Positions 28,189-41,719 of a stretch of 64,000 nt of DNA are shown piece after piece (the stretch's first letter is position 1; each line of letters starts with the position of its first letter). Source of the stretch: Camarhynchus parvulus. Its lineage: Eukaryota; Chordata; Aves; Passeriformes; Thraupidae. Location of the stretch: contig NC_044573.1 of the NCBI RefSeq assembly GCF_901933205.1, forward strand, positions 60,751,993-60,815,992, given 5' to 3'. The notes beneath the pieces were generated by a model that worked only from the letters and a program-made list of their open reading frames with translations, ran no database searches and was not told where the DNA came from. The translations under genes and the position numbers were made by a program.

Positions 28189-31100
28189 AATCAGAGGAGA
28201 AACTTTTGAAGGACTGTTACCATTTACTAAGGGATGACAATTTTTCTCAAGAAATGCATTTTGTAACTTGAAGCCTTTACATCCCTTTACACCTACACTG
28301 GTCCACAACAAAATGAACATGCAACAGTTACCAAGTAAAAAGAAATACATGTCTCCTCAGAAGCACCTTAAAAATCAGGTTTGGTGCTACGAGTGGCTCC
28401 TTCAGCTGCGCCGCCTTTCCTTCTGCAAACCTCCTTGGCTTTCTGCTTGCATTTTCACACACCACCCACCGCACCCTTCAGTCATGGCTCATTCCTAATG
28501 GAGCAGGTGCCACTCTGCAAGGAGCAGCATTGCTCTGCTCTGCCAGGTCTGAGTCTACATCTGCTTCCCTGGAGGAAAACAAAGAAATGAATGCACCTGC
28601 CTTGCTCGTCCCACAAACTCAACTTCAATTGTGTTCTTAGGTGAGCAGAAGGGCCAAGAACTGCTCTCCTGGATGCAGTGTTATCCCAGAGCTCAGCACA
28701 CACGGAGGCCAGGAGAATCCTCCAACACATGCCAGTATGTAAGGTCTGGTTCATCCCTAGGGTTCACTTTCCTCGCTCTTTCCAACCTCCCTGTAGAAGA
28801 TTCATTATCTCTTGGTTTTGCTGTACCATTTTGGTTTCAAGATCAGTCTCTAGTCCCCTACCCCTAAAATCTGCCTATTATATTCCAGGCTCAGCCTGGG
28901 ACTGGGTACCACCAGAACAGGGCTTAGAAAAGGACACAACTAGTTGACAAAACACTGAAACTTCCTTCTCACACAATAGGGTCAGGTGCACAGTGTCAAC
29001 AGTGCAGGAGAAAAGAAAACTAACCTTCATCTTCTTAATCTCTTTTCATGACTACCAGTGTGTTACTTGTACTAACAGAAATGATGCACTAAAAACAGAA
29101 TCCAGTTTTCAAAACAAACAACTCACAAATTAAAAATTTGTCCACTGAGGCATCAGTTAGCAGCAGAGGTCCTTTTTAAGGAATTTACAATTCCTGATAG
29201 AAGGAAAGAAATGGACATTTGATGTGGTGTGATGTGAGCAACCACATTAGCACAAGCCCAACAAAGGAGATTTTCCTTTCCATCCTGTAAGTATGACTGC
29301 AGCAGGACACAAATGCAGATGTCACTCGTAGTTCTTCCTAGCCTCTGCACACTGATGTGACACTACCCTCCATTCACCCTAGCTAAAAGGCACACCTAAC
29401 CAACACTGCCCAGCACCATACACTAATAAAACCCAATACCACAGAACAAAACCAAAAACCAAATTACCTGTAAACAAAACGAAATTTCTTCAGTGGATAC
29501 CTAACTGTGAGAACTGGAAAACAACTCATGGCACCGGCAGAAAGCCACTCCTGTCATTCCTTTGTGGTTCTCAATTTGTTTCCTAACTGGCCTGACGATG
29601 ACCCAGGCTGCTTGTGACTTGACCCCACATATTTGGGTGGCAAAGGGACTTTCATGTTCATCAGCTGTTAATCATTTGGGCCAGATCTGCACAAGTGACT
29701 GGCTCACAACAGGCAAAGTCCATCTGTCACCAAATGCCTGGCCACATTTCAGCACACTGGTCCGTAACAAAGTAAAAGTTTCATCTCCTTGGTTCTTCAC
29801 CTATTGTCACCAAGATATCAGTGCTTACATGACATAGCTACCACACAGTACCTGCATTTCAGTAGTTTTTGGAGTTGGGACAGAAGGTATAGACCAGATT
29901 TTATGTCATGGGTTACCACAGCTCCTACCTTTAGGAGTCTTCAGCAGCTTCACTACAAAAGGCCTGATCAGCAACCAGGATGGAAAAAGGGAGTACAAAA
30001 TGTCAAACACTGATTATATAAGAGAAGAATTTCCTTTTAATATAAATTCTAAAGATGCAAAAAATCTTCATGTGTAATATTATTATACACTTTAATGCTT
30101 TCCTGAATTATCTGACCCTTCATGAGAAAGCATGAGGGAAGAACTCAAGACACTCTCTGGCCTACAAAGTTTTGCTGAGTTTGCTGCAGCTACCAAAAAT
30201 CTGCATACAGATTAAACCCAGCTTTATCACAACCACCGATGTCTTTGGCATCACTACAGCTGCTTAAAAAGCATTCTAAAAATGATACTTAAGTTGAGAG
30301 TAAAATAAAGCCCTTGCCACCAGACTGGGGCACTACTTAACTGTGGGACAGTTAACTACAGCAAAAGCCCACTGACACAGCACAGAAGCAGTGCCAAGCC
30401 ACTGACAACATCAAGTTATTCCACACAGCATCTCCTCCAAAGTAACAACCTAGGCAGACCCAAGGATTTTCTGCAATCACAGCATCACCTGATCTGGCAG
30501 AAAGCCATCCAAACCTCTTCCCGTCTGAATCAAAATGGCAGTGATGCTTTGTGAATATTCATACTTCTTTTTTATCCACTGCATTACCTTAGAACGCTTA
30601 AAAAGAAAACAAACTGCAAAATAAGACGGATGGTATGTGGGGCAGAAAGCAGAAAAAAATAGACTGGAGTAACAGCAGACAGAGAGAGTGCTGCTAGAAA
30701 AGGTTAAATTTATTTGAAAAATATAAGTCAGGGAATACATTACCTTTTCTTAAGATAAGGCTAGGATTGAGTTCAAGGAAGCAACAGCTCTCACTCTGAA
30801 CTTCTCTAAAACAAAGCTGTGATTTCTTTTATCTGGTGCACTGGAACCAATCCTTGCCTGCAGTATCTGAGATTCTGAGGAAATGACCCTCAGTTATCTT
30901 CAGAAACTGTGAGAAGATCCCCAAATCAGTCATTAATAGATGAGAATAAGAAAATTTCCTTTCCAGAAATAATTCTAACAAAAAGCTTTTAAATCCTGAA
31001 GCAAACACAAAATGAAACATAAACAGTACTATTTTGACATTGTAACCAAAAGATAAACACATATCCTGCCTGTGTAAACAAGTATAATTTTCCTGCTAAG

Positions 31101-32269
31101 CTTGCATGCTTTCTGCTCCTGTAAATCAGTTTCATATGACCATTACTTAAACATGGGTACTCATACAACCCACATTTCAAGAAGGATGGTGAAAAAGCCC
31201 CCTGAAAACATACAGAGTAGCCATAAGAAAAGCAGCAACATGGAAGAAATGGCACCTTGGTGGGCTCCACACATAGCATACCAAAGAGAAGGCTTAATTA
31301 CTGCTCAGGACTACTGCAGGGCATAGAATGACTGAGCAGGAACAGCTCCACCAAGCTCTGACAGGGGCATTGGGCCACACAGCACCAGGAATCTGAGGCA
31401 TGCAACTGAAAGCACAGTTCACCTCTTATGATAAACAGCAATAAGAAAGGCTTACTGAGACTATGATGAGTACTCTACACATGGACAAATTCAAGTCTAA
31501 TCCAGAAGTCTTCTCAAAGGTTTGAACCTTCGTGGTTCCATGACAAGTCATTATTCCCAGGTAAGTTCAGGAAGGTCAGGAGGACATTATATGGTACTGA
31601 GCTGCAATACTGGTACCCTTTCTCCCATCTTGGTTAGAGACTGGGAGCAGCACAGATGCAAGAGCAAAGCATTCTAAGAGCAAAGCACTGCACCTGGTTG
31701 TGGGCACTTAGTGTGACCTTCTGCACAGACACTGCAGATACACAGCCACAGTCCCATGCACGGCTGCAGAGTGCTGCCCACCCCAAAACTGAACAAACAG
31801 TTCCCAACATACAACTTCCAGCACCAGCACAACCACTCACGCCCACCTGACATTTTGACCAGGAACAAAGACATACAGCTTTCCACCTACAATAGAAGGG
31901 TTTGCAAAGAAAAGCAGGAAGAAAAAGAAAATACTCCTCTGTATGTGTTGAATATATCAATCTGAAACATTTTGTTTGGGGAGGGAAACATAATTCCTCT
32001 AGCCTGTTGTGAATTTTGTCACTAACTCATAAATCTGGCTAGGGAAAAATGACAACGGAGTAAGATTTTTAAAAGGAAAAAATGGAGGTGAAGGAAAGAA
32101 GAACTGAAGACTTGTTTCTCCTACTATGCTTTCTTTCCTAGTCAAAGGAGGTCACTTGAGTGAGCGCTCTAACTGCTGACTTCACTCATCCAATACAGCA
32201 CTACATTTCCTTTTTTTGGGAAAGCAATCTTAACCTCCAGGACAAACTCACAGCAGAAGTGGCAGCAAC

Positions 32270-32526
32270 ATGACTTCGACATCTTCTGCCGTGAGGGTGC
32301 AGATCACTCCCAAGAGGGAGCGAGAAGCCATCAACTTTGTGGCAGGCACATCAATAACTCCACCAGCAGGTGGATACCTCACTAACACAAAAGCTACACC
32401 TATAAACCCTTTGACTATTTTGGCTTATCATGATGAGGAAGAGATTTATCAGTCAGCTGCTTTTTGGGTGATGACACTGAATTTCTTCTGCCAGATGAGC
32501 CAAGGACCATGACTGCCTGCTGCTGA
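32270..32526 (+). pseudogene. Coding-like ORF of unknown identity, possibly frameshifted
   Basis: An 80-codon frame starts MTSTSSAVRVQITPKRERE and stops with TGA at 32510-32512. Its composition is protein-like, with balanced, mostly hydrophilic residues, a basic cluster and an acidic HDEEEIY segment, unlike the compositional ORFs around it. At about 32462-32465 (a run of five T) a second plus frame continues with about 20 acidic residues (LGDDTEFLLPDEPRT...) up to TGA at 32524-32526, which suggests a one-base frameshift in an older coding sequence. The ATG has A at -3. An acceptor-like stretch ending CCTCCAG lies about 30 bases upstream. I do not recognise the family. It lies antisense in NCOA7 5' intron sequence and may be a degraded retrocopy, a plus-strand exon or chance. 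Confidence 0.25.
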
Positions 32527-34329
32527 ACTGGGCACCCGCTGAGACACAGAGGGCACAAGCCAGGTGCTGGACAGAGAGCTTTACCATTTTTTCTCAGCAT
32601 TGGTCATGTTCCAACTTTCCTTTCACGCCTACTGGATAGCAAAGGGAAATTAAGTCCCTTTGTCCTTCATTTCCACAATTATTGTTTGTGAGCAACTCCA
32701 GCTGCCTAGAACAGCAATTTCTTGTGTCAGATCTCACTGCAGAGGCTCACACTATGTTCTCACCTTTGAAACACTCACCCAAATGGGTGACTGCAGACTC
32801 ATTCTGGCTGCAGTAACTAGCCACAGGATCACCACAATTTCTTTAATTACCTTTCCGAAGACACGAAGACACGTTATCCTCCCATCCAAATCACTCTTAA
32901 GGGAATTCACTTCCGTTTGAATGGAGGGGCTTACTCATTAACACTTAAAGAGATTTGCCAGCTGTTCCCTGAAGTCAGGACCATAAGGTAGCCAAATATC
33001 TACTAGAGCCAGCCTCCAACCAATTTCAACCTTCTCTTCCAAAATCATGGATACACAAAGCAACAAAGCCATATTCCTAATAAGACAAGGACTGTTCCAA
33101 TCAATTCTAACTCACTTCATCTCCAAAGGAAATCACTTATCATTTCAGCAGCAGATGTGACACATCCAAATGTGAGTGTAGCTACTGCAGCAGTAAGAAC
33201 AGGGCATTGGGCAAAGCCAAGGAATGAAACCCAGAGACTGCCTCATAAACAACTTGGACAAATCAGGTATTCCAGAAGTGTTTATTTTCCATAACATAAT
33301 ATGGAACAAGGAAAAATAAAAACAACAAAAGACACAGAATTTCCCTCCAAGCCCAAGATTTTGATCCACTACCTAAAAAAAAAAAACCCAACAAAAAACA
33401 GAAAGCCATCAGACAGCATTTTGGCTACAAGCATCTACTTCAATATAACTCTTCAAAGACTCAACATTACTTGACTGTTTAGGTCCTTAAAATATTTTGT
33501 GTATATTTATGGACATTTTCCAGGTAAAAGATGAAAGAGACGGCAGTCTAAAAGGCATGGCAACTTACATATTTTTTATCATGGCTTACATTTAAAAATA
33601 TATTCCTGATAAAGTAATTATCATTCAGAAAGTATATATTCACGCATACTTATACATATATTCTTGGCATTTTCTACTGCCCTCTCCATTAATTTTCTGA
33701 AAGTCTGTGTGTGTACACATAAGTGTCAGATGGAACAATATCAGGAAATCATTATTTCCATACTGTGTAAACACTGGCTGATAGAATAAGCTGGCAGAGT
33801 TCATCAACACACATTTTAAGTATCACACAAACACAGGCCCTTAGGCTGGGTCATAGCATTTTAAGCAAACCATAATCGATTAATGGGCACCTACCCATCT
33901 TAAAAGTCCACCACTGCGCATTAATACAAGAAATGTATGACTACCTAATGGGAGAACAGTAATTGTAGCATGTAAAGTAAACACATACTAAAAGCCTGTT
34001 ACTGAGTCGAAGTGTTCATAATCTCATTTCATCACGCAGGGGATGAACAGTTACTACATCCTTTAGCACCACGATACTGCACACGCATCACCCAAGATAC
34101 AAGTACGCCACTCCACCCGTAAACCAACTCTGAAGCAGTGTATGATAAAGGACAGAGAGGAAAGTCCATTGCACTGATTAAAGACACAAAAATCAATTAC
34201 TGACACACCTTTGGAACCCGGCAGCACTTCGCAATCATGACAACAGAACGCTATACAAATTAATATATACAGAGAGAGCCTGGAACATTCCAGTAATTCA
34301 TCCAAGACCCTGAGGGGGAGGAAATAAAT

Positions 34330-34960
34330 GAGGTTCGAAGATGCCACCTCGGCTACACCGGCTGGGTAGCGGCAGCAGCAGAGCACGCCTCGGGTGCCCA
34401 GGAGCAGCACCCGGGGCGGGTGGGCAGGTCCCCGGAGCCGCCCCGCGCCCCCGGCCGCGCCCGCACGGACACAGCGCGCCCGCGGGGCCGCCCCGCATCT
34501 CGGGGCCGCGCCGCCGGGCTGGCTGCGCGCACCAGCGAGCGGGCAAAGCGCTCCTCTCCCCCACAGCGCCGGCCCCGTCCCCGCCCCGCTGGGTTCCGCG
34601 TCCTCCGGCCGGGGCACAAGGCCGCGCCCGAGCAGCCCCGCCCGCCCCGCGGCCCGGCGCGCACAGACAGACAGACAGACAGACCTGCGGGCGGGCGGCA
34701 TGGCGGGCCCGGCCCGGCGCCGCGCCCCGAGCGCTCTGCGGGACCGCCGCCGCCGCCTCCGCCGCTCTCCGCTCGGCCACAGCGGCGCCGGCCCCGCCGC
34801 TCCGCCCCGCCCGGCGGTCCCGCCTCCCCTCGGCCCCGCCCGGCCGCCCGGGCCCCGCCAGATCGCGGCGGCCCCGGGGCCGGGGGCGGTGGCCGCGCTC
34901 CTAGGGCTTCAAGCCCTGTCCTGGGCAAAGGGGGCGGTCTGCGGAGCCAGAAGTCCTACG
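34330..34960. promoter_or_regulatory. CpG island, possible alternative NCOA7 promoter
   Basis: This is the most GC-rich stretch of the window, with very dense CpG, many GC boxes and a (CAGA)n microsatellite at 34664-34684. It lies between the presumed NCOA7 main promoter and the first coding exon, so an alternative NCOA7 first exon on the minus strand is the simplest reading; a divergent noncoding transcript is equally possible. A TATA-like TTATAAAG at 34963-34970 lies at its right edge. The overlapping open frames of 150-210 codons are compositional. Confidence 0.6.
34664..34684. repeat. CAGA tetranucleotide microsatellite in CpG island
   Basis: Five perfect CAGA units plus one base, in the middle of the 34.3-34.95 kb CpG island. 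Confidence 0.9.
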
Positions 34961-37900
34961 AGTTATAAAGCCCAAGCGCCGGGGTTTTCCTCTGGATGGC
35001 AGTTTTCTCAAGGGCGGCGCTAAAAACAAAACAGCCAGTTTTGGAAATTGAGGTTAACCAAAGCCTTCAGATCCGTGGGAAACTGAAAAGCCTAGAAACC
35101 TCATCCGCTGTTTCTACATTGTCCGCCAGTAGACTTCACCCAATCCCCAGAAAACAACACCCGCTATATTTACCAGAAACTCCACTCCCTTACCCGAGAT
35201 AACTGCAGGTAACCCTTCCAGATGTTTGTGGCTAGCCTAAACAAGATCTAGCTTCTTTTTTTCTTCCTTAGGTTAGTAATCAGCTCTGAAAGACTGATTT
35301 CGGGCATTGTCTTTCGGGCATTTTAACAAAGGCACGGTAACATCGTTAAATTCCAAATTCTGCAAGACAAAATCCCAAGCCTGAAGATAGGCAGATACCT
35401 ATCTTTCATAAATGAAAAGCTGACGCAAAGAGTATACATATAATAGAGAGATGCTAAAAGAGTGTGTCAAAATAACAAATGGTGAACGGGTTTCAAGAAT
35501 AATATTTTTACCAGTTATAATGTTATGAATCCAACGAGTTTTAAGTAAGAGATTTGTCAGAGGCTTGTTTTTTAATTTAACAGCTGCTTAGAAGATTCAT
35601 TTCAAAAACATGTCATTTTCAGGACCTGCATCTCCAATACAGACACAGCCATCTCCCACCATTGCCATTATCCTATTTGTAGCATATGCTTGCTACCACT
35701 CAGTGTCACTACTGGAACAGCAACTGTCTCAACTCCTCCACTAAATTTGCTGCTGCACTTTTAGCTAAAATTGAAGTTTCCATATGATTTTTTTTTTTTT
35801 TACCAAACCAGCTTCTTTTACAAGGGACTGATTTTCTTTAAAACACAGTTTGCTGCTTAAAGGATACATTCTGGTAACACACTGAAGTTAGTACATCTTA
35901 TTATTTCCCAGGAAAAGATGGAGAAACCCAAAGTTACTTTGGTTAAAATCTCAAAGACTTCACTGACGCAAGGGTTCTCTACCAGCACACGGAAGAAAGG
36001 GGCCCTGCTCTCAGTTACTCTTCTAGCAGTGCTTAGGTAACAAAATTGGAAAAAAAGAGAAAGAATAGTAGTACTGTTTACCCAACCTCCTTTGCCAAAT
36101 TGCAGGAGCTATGAAGCCCTATCCATCAAAGTGGTGGAAGCTCTATTTATCTCTTAGCTGCACTTGCACAAGTGACAGTGACTAACAGCTTGTTTTAGCT
36201 TCAGAAAAGCTATCCCTGTCCTAATGTACCAGTTTGCTGTCCATCATCATTCCAAGCACAGTCACCTCTATTGTACAGTGCAGAAAGCTCTGTGAAGACA
36301 ATGCATGAACTCCATATAGCAAAGAAACAACGCATTTTTATAGTACTTATGTTGCCCTGAGCATATCAAATACACATTCTAGACTGCTGGCATGGGGGAG
36401 AAATCACTCAAATTCCTGTCAGAGCAGCAGGATAAGCAGGCTAGGACTGGTACAGAAGCATTGTACAAGTTCTGGTTATGGCACTGTGGGTTATTGCCTG
36501 TGGCTCAACCCACAGACTTCGTGTCACTGGAAGAAGTCATTGTGTGAGTGGCACGCCACACACCCTTTTATTTTACTGAGTCTGAAGTACTCAGTAATGC
36601 CTGCCTTTCTGTTGCGATGATGAACATGAGATAGGCAGATAATAGGTAGATTCGACACACACACATCACCTTTTAAATAAAATTTAGTTTTAGTCTCACT
36701 GCAGTATAGAGGATAGCAGACAGTCTGAATAGTTTGCTCTTTCCCATAGCAACATGTTCCTTGCCAATTCATTTGAATACAAGTGCTCTAACATCATTTG
36801 ATTCATTGTCTTCATGGTACCAATGCTTAGAATATCTTTACCAGAGAAAATCTTAAATTCATGTTGCTCAGTAAAAATCAGTTGCTCATGTTTTCAGTAT
36901 TGGGCAAATTTGTTTTATCACTGTTTGCATTATTTTGATGGAGACAAAATGTAAATTTGCTATTTTCATCACTTCCAAATTGTGAAGTTTTATCCTAGAA
37001 AAATATTTCTCACACAAACACACATGTATAACCACACATGAAAGACAGAACAGATTTGGGATACTGAAATACTACATTTGTATGGGTTTTGATCTTCTGC
37101 TTCAGTGTACATTAACAGAGTTGCATACATTCAAGAGAAAAAAATTGCTAGAGGTACAGTAAACATACTCTATGTGGCCTGCATTCAGATCAGCTTACAC
37201 TAATAGCAGAAAAAATACTGTATTGCTCGTGTAGTTCATGTAGTTTTTGTTTCTTTTTTTACATCTGTAATTGTTAGCTTACAGCTCATTTATTTAAGGA
37301 AGACAACCTGCCATAAAAAATTACACTGACAACCTTGACTGTTATAAGTCCAGTCTTGAAAAGATATAAAAATAAAGGTGACACCAATCTTTTTTTTTCC
37401 ATTATCTGCCATTCTGTTTTTGCCTATTACTCCTACCATTATTCACCATGAAGTAGTCACAAAATAGGTTTCATACAGACAGACTTTTATGCATACATAA
37501 TTGAGGTTCTGCTTGATCCTTCTGCACTGAGGGCTATTCTTAGCCTGGTTTCTTTGGTTTATGTAATGATGAATTTTCAGAGTCCCCAACTCACCCTTTA
37601 ACTCTGAATTGATTGTCTAGATATAACTCAATGTGACGGAGGTATTGAAATTTTCCACAGGTTTTACAAAAAATGAGAAAGAGACCATAGCTTGAAACTT
37701 TTATAAGAAGTTCTCCCCCTAATAACTGATTCTGTGCACCTATTTCTCTGTCTAGAAGAGCAAACCAGAAGTAGCTCCTGAAATGCTCAACCAAAGAAAG
37801 ACTAAAAAGAAATGGAATTTGCTGCAATACAAGAGGAGCGGACAAAAAAGTCCTATTTGTTTCGACTAAGGTCGCTCAGTGGACACTGCATGAAGCAACT

Positions 37901-40849
37901 CACCGCCACACTTTATCCCAAACCCCAGAATCACGTGCATTTTAACATGGGCTAAAAGGGAAAAGAAGCTGGCCCAGGCTTTACTATTTCAAATGTAGCT
38001 CCAGGGGAAGAACGGAAGCTGAAGAAAAAGAATACAAGAACGTGTTAAAGTACTTCTGTAAAGTAAGTACTGTAAAATATTGCTGTTGCTCCCCGTCTCG
38101 TTCTTCAGGATCATTAATATATCGCCCAGGAGTGGAACTGCCGAGCCCTGCTGGCCCCGAGCCGTGGCGCTGCCCGTCCCCGCGTCGCGTCCCCTGGCGC
38201 GGCGAGCGCCACAATGCAGGCACAGGGAGCAGTCACCGCACAGCCTGGAATCTGCTCTTGGAGCTGGGAGTACCACACCAGCTGCGACGTCTGGACAACG
38301 CCTCTTCAGGTTTTCCTCACTTTATTTCCATCAAAACACTACTGCGGTTAAAACAGATATAATAAGTACAAAGTACAATTTCCCCTAGAAAATTATAATC
38401 CAACAGTTAGGTCACCAATCTGACCATACATGGAAATTAAACATAGCAAAAGACTGTGCATAATCTCTTCCTTCCTTCTTCTTTCCACTTCCTTGAAACT
38501 GGGATGATGTAAAATTACAAGTCAGGCGAACTTACAGAAGAAAATCTGATACCAAGACTTTGCACATGAAACACACAGTTGAGGAAAGAGAGGACTGATA
38601 AACGCAGTTTCTGTGCAGATCAGTGGTTTTCACTGTAGCTGAAGCATGTACCACAGGTACTAAAGAAAATTTGTACTTACCATTATATATTACATACATA
38701 CTCAAATTATATACTTTCCATAACTTAAGCATATTACTTTGATGTTATTCTTACTTATTTTTACATTGTAAGCCTACTGTCACACATCAATCAGCGTGTC
38801 AAATTAAAGTAATAATAATATGTAATGTATTCACATGGAACAGACAAGTTAATTGCACACTGCTGTACAGCTTGCATTTAAAGGAATTGCTCTGATTTTT
38901 CAGGTTCCCAAATTCAGCCTTATTTACCAAACTGTGACAGCCGTGCTCCAGTACCTCTAACACTGAATGCTACTCACTCAGTTTCACAGGCACACCAGCG
39001 TTAGGTGAAAAGAAACACTGGCCTCTGACATTCCTTTCCTGGTGCCTTTGGGAAGATCATTCTTCTCCAGCTACCATCTCAGGGATGCAGGCACAGGCAC
39101 TGGCTGCTTCTGTGCTGGCAGGAGGCTGAATCGCTGTCAGTTTCACTGATGCACTTCTCTATTGGACACAGGAAGCCAGAGAGGCACAATCTTTTGTCAG
39201 TGCACATGACTTCTACAGCAAAGAAAGCCATTTCTAAAAATAACTAGGCAGCATATGACTCTCAGTGCTATTTTCCTGATGGTCTAGTGGTCATCCCTCA
39301 CCTCTGAGGTTAACATCAAGGAAAAGATTTGCTATTTCAGTAAATTTCTCTTGTACACACCTTACTTTTCATTGCTCCTGTGGCTGTAATTAACAACCCT
39401 TCCACTGCTCAAGAGAAATTTAGTAAGATATATTACTCATTTGGAAAGCGATTTGCTAACTGTCAAGCACAACAGAGCAGGATTGCTTTGCTTCTACATC
39501 TAGCAGCTACCTAGGGCATGGACAAAACACATTTGCCCACCCTGCCATTGGCATAAGATCACATTTTTCATAGGCTCAGCTACTTTTCTGAAATAGTCAG
39601 GGGGAGTATTTTGTCTCCATCATTGAGGCACCCTAGGAACCAAGGGGCTCACCCCTGCCTTGCTCTGTGGTGTCACATAACAGAGACACTCTTAAGGGTG
39701 GCAATGACCGTTCTGTAACATATATCTTCAATCCTGCCAATGCAGCTGCTGTGGGCCTAGCCTTGTTCTAGCCTAGCTGTCTGCAGTGCTGCTAACATCA
39801 CAGCCACAGAAGTACGTACCCCTCCAAAACCCACCTGAGATGCACACAGAGTGGAGAAGCCTATGCTTTTGAACACAACACTGTGAACTTAGTGGAGTAT
39901 ACAACTCTTAAGGCTAGCTCAGTTTCTGCAGTATAACCACCTCAGTATCTGGCTGGTGTTCCTGGCAGGTTCCACTCTGTAGGAAACTAGGTCCCACTTT
40001 GCCTTTCTCTTCAACCCTGGGCACAGATTACCAGCTGACCTGTCTCAGCTAAGCAGACCCACCTCTGTGAAGTGGCCTCAGGCCACAGTGATACCTCAGT
40101 CTCCAGCCCAACACAGCTTTGGCTCCTCAAGGCTTGAAATGCCTTTGTCTTACCAAAGGGGATGCTGTCAATCCTACATGTGAAAAGCTGTTCCTGCATA
40201 TATAAGACATTAGATCATATCTAAGAGGGCCTGATTTTTACCTCATATTTTGTTATCTCTCTCACTGCGCAGTAAAATTGATGAATTTAGACCAAAGAAA
40301 ACTTCATCACAATCAAGACGCACATTTTGTTCTAGACTGCTACAGTAAATGTTTTGTGATGAAATGAACCATCAGCTTAACAGGGATGCTGATGAGATGG
40401 AAATCAAACACCTTCAACCTCCTTTGCTTCTCCCAGAAGAAAATTATCCCCTTAAGTTTGTTTTCAGACTCTAAAGCTTTTGAAGATCAGCTAATGCATA
40501 TTTGCACAGTTGACAAGCACACAGTCTGAAGCTTATCTATCTTAACACAGAAAGATTTTTGCATTTTAGAGACAAAGGGCTTGAGAACTAGCGAAATTTG
40601 CTCGGGCAAAGCCAACCCTCCTGTATCGTTGGACACTGCCTAAATAGGGAATATTATTTTTGCTAGTACAGCTCCCAGATCTTCTGTGCTCATGAAAACA
40701 ACATGCCAGAGGAAAGAGCTTTCACACAGAGGTCATCCACAGCACTGGCCGCTTTCATTCCTCTCACACAGACCTTACAAAAAAAACCAAGGTCACAAAT
40801 TAATACCTATCGTGTGAGGAGGCAGCGGCAGAGCAAGATCAGCAAACAC
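34961..40849. other. Region between the two CpG islands, no gene seen
   Basis: This is mostly AT-rich sequence, probably NCOA7 5' intron if transcription starts at 41 kb. Apart from the 38.1-kb CpG patch and a run of T near 35.79 kb I see no gene, RNA or clear repeat. Confidence 0.6.
38085..38320. promoter_or_regulatory. Small CpG-rich patch
   Basis: This GC- and CpG-rich patch of about 235 bases stands out from AT-rich flanks, between the two larger CpG islands. It could be a minor promoter, an exon or an enhancer. Nothing in it encodes a recognisable peptide. Confidence 0.35.
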
Positions 40850-41500
40850 CGACCTCGATCCCCTCTGTGGAGCCACTAGCTCCCACCTTAGAGAGGCCTT
40901 TGAAGCCGCTTTTCCCTGCAGGCCTAGCACCGAACCCGGACAAGCTGAGCTGTTCCCACAGCCTGCCCGCGCAGCGACCAGGCCGGCGCGGAGGGAAGCG
41001 CCACGTTCCTCCGCTCCCGGCAGCCGCCGCCGGGATGTGCGGTGCAGAGCGCTCGGCTGAAGGGGCCCCGCCTGCAGCCGTGACAGCGACACCGCGTACA
41101 GAGACGACGGTGTCACGACCGGCTTGTAAAAGCAACGCGAAATGAGGGAAAACAACCGCGCGAAGCCCGCTCCTGTTGGAGGCGGCGGGAAGAGCGCTGG
41201 CGGAAGAAGAGACGGAGATCTGGCGGCGGCCGGCGCCCTCCTGCGAGCCCCCCCGGCCCTACCACGGCCGCGCAGCTCTTGCCTCTGGCGCTGTCGGAAC
41301 CGCCCCCGCTCCCGCTGCGGCACCGCCGGGCTGGCCGCTCCTTCCCGCCCGAGGCTCCGTCCTGCCCGCTCCCCAGCCACCATCCCGCCTCCCGCCCACG
41401 GCCAGGGCCCTTCACCAGCCTCGCCTGAGCGGCCCCCTCTCTTCCCCAGCCTGCCGCCGCTATTCACTTCCGTGGAGTGGAATACAACGTCCTTCTCCAC
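40850..41500 (-). promoter_or_regulatory. NCOA7: CpG island, probable main NCOA7 promoter
   Basis: This dense CpG- and GC-rich stretch has an ETS-type motif CGGAAGTG on the minus strand (41465-41472). It begins about 150 bases from the tRNA-Glu gene. In human the first NCOA7 exon starts within about 1 kb of a tRNA-Glu gene (from memory), which is why I assign this island to NCOA7. Exon 1 could not be fixed: minus-strand donors near 40892 (AAG/GTGGGA) and 40808 (ATAG/GTATTA) are only possible. Long open frames on both strands here come from the low stop frequency of GC-rich DNA. Confidence 0.6.
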
Positions 41501-41640
41501 ATGTAGCTGCTTCCAGGACTTGGTACTGCCTGGAAAATGGGAGCACAAAGAAAAAGCAGCGGCGCAAGGGGTCGAAAGTCGACGGGAAGTTTCCTTTGTC
41601 ATTGCTTCTTTACAAAGAAGTGGAAAGAACGAAGTAAGGC

Positions 41641-41712
41641 TCCCTGGTGGTCTAGTGGTTAGGATTCGGCGCTCTCACCGCCGCGGCCCGGGTTCGATTC
41701 CCGGTCAGGGAA
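41641..41712 (+). tRNA. tRNA-Glu (anticodon CTC)
   Basis: This 72-base tRNA gene folds into a perfect cloverleaf. The acceptor stem TCCCTGG pairs with TCAGGGA, followed by discriminator A. The anticodon stem CGGCG/CGCCG closes a seven-base loop with anticodon CTC at 41674-41676, which reads GAG codons for glutamate. The internal Pol III promoter is intact: A box about 41647-41657 (TGGTCTAGTGG) and B box 41691-41701 (GGTTCGATTCC). A run of five T follows at 41720-41724. There is no intron and no encoded CCA, as expected in eukaryotes. The sequence looks identical to the main vertebrate tRNA-Glu-CTC isodecoder as I remember it, so it is very likely functional. It points away from the adjacent NCOA7 promoter. 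Confidence 0.98.
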
Positions 41713-41719
41713 AACTCAG

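Larger units (their letters stand above)
16277..34329 (-). other. Probable NCOA7 5' intron sequence
   Basis: This AT-rich stretch lies between the start-codon exon and the 34.3-kb CpG island. It has CR1 fragments at 23.65-23.97 and 27.54-27.68 kb, a MIR-like remnant at 20.59-20.67 kb, an A-rich AAAC repeat at 28.10-28.19 kb and one coding-like ORF at 32.27 kb. Noncoding 5' exons of NCOA7 may hide here but cannot be called from sequence. Confidence 0.6.

Noticed and set aside
34063..35023. Several overlapping open frames of 150-210 codons on both strands
   Set aside because: They lie in a CpG island where stop codons are rare, are rich in Pro, Arg, Ala and Gly, overlap in many frames and resemble no protein family.
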